A DNA stretch of 64,000 nucleotides from Glandiceps talaboti (lineage: Eukaryota > Hemichordata > Enteropneusta > Spengelidae), in NCBI RefSeq assembly GCF_964340395.1, contig NC_135550.1, positions 7,732,101 to 7,796,100 of the forward strand, read 5' to 3'. Below the pieces are notes generated by a model. The model did no database searches. It was not told the DNA's origin and saw only the letters and a program-made list of their open reading frames with translations. The first letter of the stretch is position 1. Each line of letters opens with the position of its first letter. Below are positions 34,975 through 64,000 of this stretch, in pieces. The position numbers were made by a program, and so were the translations under genes.

Positions 34975-36571
34975 TCATGGTCATACCCAAGTTAAGGGTA
35001 CAAGCTCAAAGGCTTATAAAACATTTTGTGATGTTATATTCATGATCATTTCCATGTCATATCCATTTGTTTTGACCAAGGTACTTTGAATGTGTACTTT
35101 ATCAGCTAAAAATATGACTAAGATCATGTAAGCAACCCTATAGTCTGCTCAAAACATCTTACTATAACGAAGAAATAAAACATACACATATCCACTCTGT
35201 GCATGTATTAATCCCGAACTCAATTTATTCAGAAATTGAAAAAAAAGTACCTTGATTCACTAATGTTCATTAAAAATAACTGTGCGACATTAGCATTTGC
35301 ACAAAATATATTAACATGTTCCAAAGCAATACCAATTATTCAGTACCTAAGCGTAATACCAATCTTAAAAGAAGTATAAATTCTACCATCTACACATCAT
35401 ATCATTATAAGCCACTAGCCTCTTTACAACAGTGAATAACAGACACCCCCACACAGATATGTCTTGCGTCAGCAGATAAATGTGCCCTGGCTTGCAAGAA
35501 TGCCATCGCCACAACATTTGGTGGGCAAGATTTTCATTTCTGTGTAATTTGTTGATATCCTGGATTGAAATGTTATGTTATAAATTTATACTTACGACAC
35601 TACAGTATTAGACCAGTATGATATCTGTAAAATAACAAACTTTGTTTAATCTGTTTGTTTCATTTGTTTAACAAAATCAGGAGCATATAACATGCACCAG
35701 TGCATGTACCGTACACAAATATATATTACAGTTTTCCTCATTAGAGCTTGTTCTGTACTGTATTGGTCAGAGTTCAAAGTTCAATAAGGTCAAGAGGTTA
35801 ACTTATCTCTGACATCGTGTTTACAGACAATGCACTACACTCTTCATATATAAATTGGCTTTGACCAAAAAAAAAATAGTGCTGGCCATTCTTGGATGAT
35901 TAATTTTGTAAACATGTAGAGAAGTATTGATGAGAGTTAGGTCTTAACACTTACGTATAAATTTGTAATTATTTTGCAGCTTAGTTTTTCTACCAATCAG
36001 ATGCTGTCTTAATATAGCACAGTACATTTTGCAATTAAATGCTATTCATTATGATGTATTTGTCTAGCAGTCCATGCATCTCCAATACTTGGTAATTCTA
36101 ATTTGTAATACCATGATTATTTCAGCAATAATTGACTGCCACTTAGGTTTTTTTAGCCATGATTCTGATCAATTTAACCTTTAAAACCTGACACCCTATA
36201 TTTAGGATGTAATTCCATCGAGTTATAGAAACCAAGGTTATAACCTAGTATCAGTAAATTTGGCAACAGGATGTTATTACTGAGACTTTTTGTGTATGTG
36301 TGGGCAATACTTCCGTACTACATGTACCATACTTTGTGATTCTATGTTGTTCCTAATCATTGAACAAATAATTGCTGCTAAAATTTGAACTACTATTATG
36401 ACCAGAATCTGACTTAACCTAACATAAGAACATTTTGCATCAGACTGTTATTACAAATTTAAGACCAGTTTCTGTTAATGTATTTCCATAGTTTGCAGTT
36501 GACGTAATTCTGTTTGCATCCAGTATACATTTTGCAGGTTGTATTGTTCTGTACTGTTTCTTGTACATTTT
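34975..36571. other. CCS 3' flank, no other gene seen
   Basis: AT-rich DNA downstream of the CCS stop codon. I see no exact AATAAA in CCS orientation close to the stop. Confidence 0.4.
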
Positions 36572-42429
<5,858 letters not shown>

Positions 42430-43090
42430 GTTTTCACGAGCTATCTTTTAATACGACCCACACAGAGTACGGAAATGCAAAGTCACGTCAATGCTAGTCA
42501 GCACTTGAAATTTTGACTGTTCTGAATATACTATGGTCCACAACTTCGGCACAAGCAAGTCGTGTCTGGTGAAAGTGTTGACACTACCGGTATATTGTCC
42601 TGGCAATCACTCGGTGCTACTGCTAGATATTTAGGAAGGTGCTCAACACAAACACGCTTTTGCAGAGAATAGCCAACATCGGTACACGTAGCCAACTATT
42701 GAACTACCTGCACTCTGTACTCACGGGGAAAACATTATTACAAATGTTGGTCATGTGATCGTTCGAACGATTCGGCATAAAGGTCAGGCCAGGCTGTAAT
42801 TGCTGTCAGGTGACACTGAGACGTACTGATTGAGAACCGCATTCGTAACAGTAATCATTACCTCGTATGATATTTTGTTGATCTTGTTTTTTTTCCCATG
42901 GGAAATCGATGAAAGAAGAAAGTCTAAAAATAACTATACACTTTACAAATTATAGGATATCAATATTCATGCAATTGTAGATCAGGAATGGCATAAGAAT
43001 AGGTTATCAAAATATATATCCGTCACTGTACGTACAAGAGTGAATCTGATTCTGATTCTGGAATAGTTTAACTTTGGCGGGAAATCAAAC
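42430..43090. promoter_or_regulatory. Shared CCS/POLE2 5' region
   Basis: 661 bp separate the two divergent start codons, so a bidirectional promoter is likely. It is richer in CpG than its surroundings. TTTGGCGGGAAA at 43073-43084, a perfect E2F-type site, lies 6 bp before the POLE2 ATG. Confidence 0.6.
43073..43084 (+). promoter_or_regulatory. E2F-type binding site at POLE2 start
   Basis: TTTGGCGGGAAA matches the E2F consensus TTTSSCGC/GCGGGAAA on both halves. Replication genes, POLE2 included, are typical E2F targets, which supports S-phase control here. Confidence 0.75.
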
Positions 43091-57490
<14,400 letters not shown>

Positions 57491-57682
57491 ACCAAATGAA
57501 GATAAGATGTTTTCCATGGTAAAGTACCAGAGAAAAGGACAAATTTTAAATCCCAACAATATACAGATGTATGATATTCATGATATATTGTGTCATCGTT
57601 GAAATCTGATGCTTGTCTTCCCTTCTTTGCAATTTTCACAAATAACTCCTGCAAGCTTCTAGAAGTGTAAATACTATGTAAA

Positions 57683-57688
57683 AATAAA
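57683..57688 (+). terminator. POLE2 polyadenylation signal
   Basis: AATAAA about 190 bp after the stop codon, the first one downstream in POLE2 orientation. Confidence 0.55.
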
Positions 57689-58317
57689 AATCCTTGTACT
57701 CCAACTGTAGGAGGATAGATGTATGTTTACAATCAAAATGATTTTTAACCCTGCAGACTAAATTATCGTCCTTAAGTTGAAAGGCTAAGGTCTATGAGTT
57801 TTTTGTGTTCCTTGGTACAACTACTTAGGAATAGCTGGGCAATGGGACAAAATAGCTAGCTCCCACATTGAGAAGCTAAGGTGATCGTGATGTCTCTCTG
57901 TCAGTCTCTGTCATCACTTATTATCTCAAGAAAATGAGACTTGATTTAAATATAATATGGTACAGGGGCTGTATTAGATGACTGAAAGGTCTGATAAGTT
58001 GATGGTGCAAATGCATGCATACTGATTAACATAATTTGCATATTACTTAACAAAAGTATTTATGTATTTGTATCTTGATAAACATTTGCTTGAATGAAAC
58101 TAGAGAAGGTGGACAGTTTTGTGAGAACAGTATTGCTTTAGTTTGGAGGGAAAGCCATTCATGTTCATCTTAATTTGCAGATTAATTAATGATGTCTGGT
58201 ATCTTCCCTCTTATCTTGACAAGTACATGCTAAACAAGACAGGAATGTACCATATCAATAAAATACAACCCTTGCAGTGGTTGTCTACAGATGTTGCTCT
58301 TTAAAACGTCATTGTTT

Positions 58318-58489
58318 CAGTAGTGGACAATTAAAAGTAGCTTTGAAGGTGTTGAAACCCTTCTCCATATCACACCATCAAACTAAAATGTATTGATACA
58401 AAAATCATTAGCAAGTGCCTAGGTGTGATAGTGTGATAAGGAGGAGACTTCTTGGCACCTTCAAAGACAGTTTCAATTGTCCACAACTG
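58318..58489. mobile_element. Short inverted-repeat element downstream of POLE2
   Basis: CAGTAGTGGACAATT...CTTTGAAGGTG on the left and, inward from the right, CAGTTGTGGACAATT...CTTTGAAGGTG form about 45-bp imperfect inverted repeats. No target duplication found. MITE-like, with CAGT ends reminiscent of hAT. Confidence 0.6.
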
Positions 58490-59961
58490 GTAAAACAACA
58501 TTCTGATCAAAGGCATGTCGAGACAACTACTATATTTTTGCATATTAGTTATCTTGATTTGCATAATTATTCAATTTGCCATTTACTCCATGAATATTGA
58601 TAACTATTTGCTTCCATGGAACAGATTATGATACTATATAATCATTTTAAAGAATATTTGTACATATTGTAAATAAACAACATACAGTATCACATAAGTT
58701 TATGATGTGAAGATCAGTATTTTTAATATTTCTACTTGTGCATTATAATTGGATGAAATTAAATTGAACTTAGTACATAATCAAAATTCAAAACAAGTTT
58801 ACTGATAAACCTGAGATCTGTAAGAGCCTTAAAAATAATAAAAAAGTTACATCTATCATAAAGTTAACAAGACTGATAGTTTGCAGTCAAATGCCTCCAT
58901 CATAATAAATTATGATGCGTGTATTGGTTCAAATTGTAATGCTCGGGACTACTGCTTTATCTGGTATTATTTCACTTTCTAGCTCAGTTGGTAGCACCAA
59001 AAGAGTAAAATACCAAAGGATCAAACAGGACGAAATGGATTATTAAAAGAAAGTACAATTTAAAATATGATTTACACAGTTGATATATAAAATGTGAAGT
59101 ACATATTCTGAGATATTGCCCAATATTTGTTCTATTCAGGCAAGGACGTGACCAAAGGACAATGTCACTAGGAGTCACTAGATTAGTAGTGACAAAACCC
59201 AGAGGTCTCTAGTATATTCCAACTGAATAATAAAAAAATATTATCATTATACCCTAAACAAGCATAATTTATGCAAAATCAGGTGGAAAATAGTGATTTT
59301 GACAGTTTTGAACCATATTTGGAACACCACAAAAATTTGAGGTAGATGTCATGTCTTGTGAGGTAGCACGACCATTATGTAGATTCTGTATTTACATTAA
59401 CACTTGTACAACTGGTTACCTCCCATGAGAAGGGTGATGTTATACTTTTGTCTGTCTGTCTGTCTGTCTGTCTCTGTGGACAAGATATCTCGAAAACTTT
59501 TTTCTTCAGGTATAAGACTCCATGACGGATTCTTTGCATTAGCAGTTCAAGTGCAACTTTCCCGACTTGGTGAGCCAGCAAGTCGGGTGTCATAAAAATT
59601 GTTTGCGTCTCTAAAGCTATTTGCAATGTCACTGATAATGGGTCAGTAAAACTGATAACAACTGATATGACATTAGGGGCTTCACACTTAGATATTGAGC
59701 TTAGCTTTGCCTGATGTGTTATGTAATAGTGCTTTATCATATTTCTAAATATTGCCAACAAACATTCAGGGATAAGTAAGATAAGAAACCCCACTTCCTT
59801 AGCTAATGGCTTGATTCTGTAATGTTTATACGACAACATATTAAATTGATGGCCTTCTTGGTGTCTATTTATAATAAAACCTACTCATATTGAATGATGT
59901 GTAAACTATTCATGATTGCCAGTTGGATTCCCTAGAATTATTATGTCTCTTATAATAATCT
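58490..59961. other. Intergenic, no gene recognised
   Basis: Between the 3' ends of POLE2 and the ATP-grasp gene. Holds a (TGTC)n tract at 59450-59471 followed by AAGATATCTCGAAAACTTTT, a layout similar to the TGTC repeats at 28430 and 33855. The 154-codon minus ORF at 59375-59839 spans this repeat and has no motif. Confidence 0.4.
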
Positions 59962-61827
59962 TCATCTGCACAGATCTTTAGGGCCATCTTGTTTTGAGTC
60001 TCCAGGAAGTCTCATAACTTTTCTTATTACTTCATGGTAGCGATCAAATACACCTGTATAAGAATAGAAAGAATGTTGGTCATTTGTATTTGTCTAGATT
60101 TCTATGATTCAAAACAAACATCACTTCTACTAGTTACACAAGTTTCTGTATTCCCGAGTTAATCATTTGGATAACAATTGTTTTTACAAATTATATTTAA
60201 AAAAACAAGTTATTGATATATATTACTTTAAAACCATTTCTGAACCCCTTCTCTTTGTATGGAAGTTAAAGGGGACACCACTCGTGGAAATAGAAACATT
60301 TTCATAAACTATGGGTTCTGGAGGGTCATTTCATGATTTTTCATCACCTACAGTTATTTGCGATTTCAGAGAAACATCAAGTTGATCTTGTGCCTTTTAT
60401 GGGGGTATATTTGCTATAGGCCAATGTAGAAATAATATATTCATAGTTGAAAGTATGAATATTCGTGACTCAAAAGTGACTATTCGCTTCAATGTAAAAC
60501 ATCTCTTAATCATGAAATGACACTCCAGAACCCATAGTTTATGAAAAAGCCTTTACTTCCTGGAATGGCGTTCCCCTTTATAACCATCTTTGCTACAATA
60601 CAATATATAAATACCTGAATAAGTTGGCGCTGTCAAATCCACTGTTGCAATAGTCGTGCCTTCCTCACCATATGGTGGCGGAACATTGTCATTCCGATAA
60701 TACCAGGGTCTTACAATATTCCCAAGTTCAGGATCACTCAGGTCCAATAGGTCCTCCATTTTACCAGATTTATTGGTGGTAATCAAGGAATACATCCCAT
60801 ACAGGCCATTAGTGGTGGGAGATTTGACAGTTTCTCCCTTGGCTAGGTCAGTTAGAGCACAAATTGGATCACCATTCTGAAAACACTGTCGGTACATATC
60901 CATACAAGTTGAAAACATTCTTGAAGTAATCTCCATTACTTTGCATTGACCAGTCTTCAGGATGAAGAATTCAACAGCAAGAAAATTATTGTTGTAACCA
61001 TAGTGTACCATTCTTTCTGCAATTTCCTTGTATCTCTGATTGACATTTTCGAGTATATCTTTGTCTAAGATACTTGGCATGATAAATCCCATCGGACAAG
61101 ACGGTCGCGTTTTCCAGTACACAACATCTTGTGTGGGCCACTGGATGATTTCATCATTTGCAATCAACCCATCAACACCAATGGTTGCAGCAGCATCTAC
61201 ATATTCTTCCAACAGTGCACCATTTTGGAAAGCCTCTGGGTATTGTTGTGGGTCTATTTTACCATCCAAATATGGTGGCAGCCATTTTGTTGATACTGTC
61301 TTGTACATGCCCATTTGCCTGGCTAAATCACCAAGAGATGTTACCTTGGCAACACCAAATGATGCAGTTCCAGTGCATGGTTTAATGAATGCGGGTACAC
61401 CAACATACTGCAGAGCTTTGACAAGTGTGTCTTGGGAACAGTTGTCAACATCTAGATATGTGTATTTGATTGGGTTTGGATCTGGGTCTAAGAATTTGCG
61501 AGTCAAATACTTGTTGTACGTTAAAAATGTGGACAGAAACCCCGGACCTGGAATGTGAGGAAATTTATCACATAATGCTGCGTGGACCAGTGACGACGGG
61601 TCTCTAAATGACAAGATAAGATCAATATTATTTCTGTGGACCATCTCTTCACAGTGCTGTGTGTATTTGATGAAATCAAACTCGCTGTCCATAGCAGAAT
61701 CACCTTTACTGCCTACTGGATTGTATGCCTTTATAATGTGCACATCTGATTGAACAGATTTCTCCAATCGTGCATTCCGCTCATCTTTCCATGTTGGCAA
61801 TAGTGCAAGGACATTGAGGCCTCGTTT
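59962..61827 (-). CDS. ATP-grasp ligase-like protein, 3' exons (partial)
   Basis: Two exons join in frame: 60615-61827 (acceptor CCCTCTAG, starts KRGLNVLALLPTWK) and 59962-60053 (starts VFDRYHEVIRKV, stop at 59962-59964), giving 434 codons. The first exon begins mid-protein in phase 0, so earlier exons are missing; I could not recognise them to the right. ATP-grasp features are FIKPCTGTASFGVAKV (ATP-binding Lys and Gly-rich loop), ALLEEYVD (hinge, ATP contacts), and LAVEFFILKTGQCKVMEITSR, where metal-binding Glu residues are kept but the usual EINPR reads EITSR. Such enzymes join a carboxylate to an amine or similar group using ATP; carnosine-synthase-like or amino-acid ligases are the nearest guess. 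Substrate unknown. Confidence 0.8.
60268..60579. mobile_element. Foldback element in the last intron of the ATP-grasp gene
   Basis: Arms AAAGGGGACACC...CATAAACTATGGGTTCTGGAG on the left and CTCCAGAACCCATAGTTTATG...GTTCCCCTTT on the right are inverted repeats of about 80 bp. No ORF. Related to the half-copy at 4206-4312. Confidence 0.75.
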
Positions 61828-62650
61828 CTAGAGGGTAAAACAACAAATGACATTTGTCAACATGTTGGACGGAGTGAAATTAAAATAATAATTAAATGGT
61901 TTTCATGCATAAACAACACAGCCATTAAAATTAACAAAAAACATGAAACTTGTCCATTACTTAATAGTTTGCTATGATACAAAGTAGTGTTCTTTAAAGA
62001 ACTAGTATGTAAATTCCAGTTCAAGAAACTACTGACTTACCAGAATCTTTTTGGGGGGAGAGAAACTTTAGCCATGCAATCATAAACACATAAAGATCAT
62101 AACAACATTTAAAGATATAAAAAATTCTATTTTCTGCACCCCAAAGGGCCCGATAGCAATGCAATTATAATACGTAATTTCTCTGACATGCAATAACTGA
62201 TTTTATTCAAACCTGGCACAAAGATGACATATGGGACACTGTTTAGTGTACAATTCGAAAGCTGTAATACATACACTCCATTTAAGAGTCTGTCCCATAG
62301 TTTCATGAACATGCTTTCTTTTCAGAATTTGACCTTGACCATCAGAGTTAATTATTGATTTCTTGTGCATTGCAGGTTCATTTTAATATTTTAATATTCA
62401 ATGACAATTTCTTATCAATCATGTTTATACCCGGGTAATATAGAAGATGAGAAATAAAATACACAAGCATTACTTGTTGGTGCTCATATCCTTTTTTACT
62501 AAATGGTGGTCATATTAAAATAATCGTGATTTACTGCATAACTCATATTGTCTACACCCATATTATCAGTGTAAGCTTTCTTTTAAGACCTTCTTCTTCA
62601 ACCTTGCCCTTGGGGAACAATTATCAAAATCAAGCCATTTCATGCATATT
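61828..62650. other. Intron or 5' flank of the ATP-grasp gene
   Basis: AT-rich, no exon recognised. The open frames here give no ATP-grasp-like sequence. Confidence 0.35.
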
Positions 62651-64000
62651 GTGCTCGGCCAGAAATTTTTTAAAAAGCTGTTCAACAGGCAACCTAACCC
62701 ATCACATTGGGTAGATAGGTCGAAAAAAACAACCCAATTTTTACAATGTTGGACAAGGATGTTAAAACAAGCCATACATAATGATGGCAAAACATTTCAA
62801 GTTGAGTTTATACAGTACTTATTCAGTCATTTTGATTTTGGCTCATGCAATTTGTCTGTATGGCAATATATTTCCATCGGTGCTACAGTTAGGAAATGTA
62901 CACAATTTATGGTTAGACAAATTTTGTAGCTCCTCTGACCCTCTCCCTCTGCCAAATGAAACTCCAGAGTTATTTTAGCCACCCCTTCTGTCACCTACAC
63001 TACAGTGGAGATATAAAATTATATGGTACAATGATGTATTAAAATAACAGTGATAACCAACTATATTAACAGTCCAAACGACTGTACTTTACAAAGGATG
63101 TGGACTTCACGTGCATAAGCAGATGTCTCATAATGAGCTCTTACCTATACAAGGAGGCACTTAGCCAGCCACATGCCATCTTGTTTTGAGAGAAAGACAA
63201 TTATCACCTTGATTGCTACTGATTGGAAGGAGACACCTCCAAAGACGATTTTATTGGGGGGATAAGACAATGTAGGAGGCCATTTAGCGGCATTAGATAT
63301 CAGACCACATACAGTTTAAAGTCTTACAATGCTTGAATATGGTATTAAAATACCAGAATTTAGACATTTATACTATGCACTACATGTTATCTGGCTATGA
63401 AGTGTATTTTGTTGAGGCAAAGCTGAAAGATATTTTGCAGAAGTGCACATGGTAAATGACTTCATGAATTGAGATTAAATATCCAATGTGCACTAAAAAG
63501 TTTACGACCATTGGGCCATCAAAAGTCTGAAAGTCTTGAAATATTTTGCTCTTTATTCGGGATTTTTTGGAACCAAATTAAACTTCAGGAGAAGTCATTT
63601 ACCATGTGCACATCCGCATAATATCTTTCAGCTTTGCCACAACAAAATACACTTCCAAATAATATGTAATGCATTGCATAATTGTTTCAATTCTGGTATT
63701 TCATTATGTCTATAGTTTGATATTTTATGCTTCTAAATGGCCTCCTACACTCTTATTTTCATTTTTTTCACCTTTGGAGTTGTCTCCTTCCAATGCATCA
63801 TTGTACCATATGATTTTTTATCTCCACTGTAGTGTAGGTGACAGAAGGGGTGGCTAAAATAATGCTTGAGTTTCAAATGGCGGGGCTTAACATTTTTTGA
63901 GAAGAGAGGGTGAGAGGAACTACACCATTTGTTTAACCGTAAATTGTGTACATTTCCTAACTGTAGCTATGCAGACAAATTGCATGAGATAGTATCAAGA
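62651..64000. mobile_element. Head-to-head pair of the 55015-56239 transposon family
   Basis: 62651 to about 63470 matches the reverse complement of 56239-55130 (for example GGCCAGAAATTTTTTAAAAA and AGCTGTTCAACAGG at the left edge). From about 63490 to the window end the same family runs in the direct sense (GGGCCATCAAAAGTCTGAAA, then CTTTCAGCTTTGCCACAAC). Together they form a large imperfect palindrome cut off by the window edge. Confidence 0.75.

Noticed and set aside
61040-61558. 172-codon plus-strand ORF
   Set aside because: Shadow of the ATP-grasp coding exon on the opposite strand.

Overview
The window looks like nuclear DNA of an invertebrate animal. It is AT-rich, has intron-rich genes with canonical GT/AG junctions, long (TA)n tracts, many poly-C/poly-G runs and a varied set of transposable elements (Ty3/gypsy, LINE, piggyBac, PIF/Harbinger and ISL2EU-like, Crypton-like, hAT-like, Mutator-like foldback, Penelope-type hammerhead repeats). 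The gene sequences are clearly metazoan, but I cannot fix the phylum; a non-vertebrate deuterostome or a lophotrochozoan would both fit.

Layout. 1-14129 is a transposon graveyard: a broken piggyBac transposase (1-1490), an ISL2EU-like fragment (about 4310-4575), Harbinger fragments (5926-7345), and a Crypton-like recombinase remnant split by a hAT-like element with a 9-bp target duplication (8669-10330). 14130-22280 is a complete, apparently very young Ty3/gypsy element on the minus strand: identical-looking 454-bp LTRs, gag, an AAAAAAC -1 frameshift site, pol with a C-terminal chromodomain, and an env-like third ORF. 22281-34200 is mostly non-coding, with a candidate two-exon gene for a 60-residue membrane protein (25079-27016) and a tandem-repeat transposon (28355-29580). 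34299-34730 holds three self-consistent hammerhead ribozyme folds, two of them in an 81-bp inverted repeat.

36572-61827 is the gene-dense part. CCS (copper chaperone for superoxide dismutase) runs leftward in 8 exons. POLE2 (DNA polymerase epsilon subunit 2) runs rightward in 11 exons and 520 codons. They are head to head across 661 bp, with a perfect E2F-type site just before the POLE2 start codon. Facing POLE2 tail to tail is the 3' part of an ATP-grasp ligase gene (59962-61827). POLE2 introns hold a 5'-truncated LINE, two Mutator-like foldback elements with perfect 9-bp target duplications, a 1.2-kb inverted-repeat transposon, and a minisatellite of about 29 units.

The most unusual structure is that minisatellite (51159-52880). 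Its unit is the last about 34 bp of POLE2 exon 6 joined to the first about 25 bp of the following intron, so the intron carries about 25 perfect copies of its own GTGAGT donor. Other notable points are the hammerhead cluster, a CCS whose SOD-like domain lacks the expected HPLSK...GNSG segment and most zinc ligands, and a large palindrome of transposon copies at the right edge.
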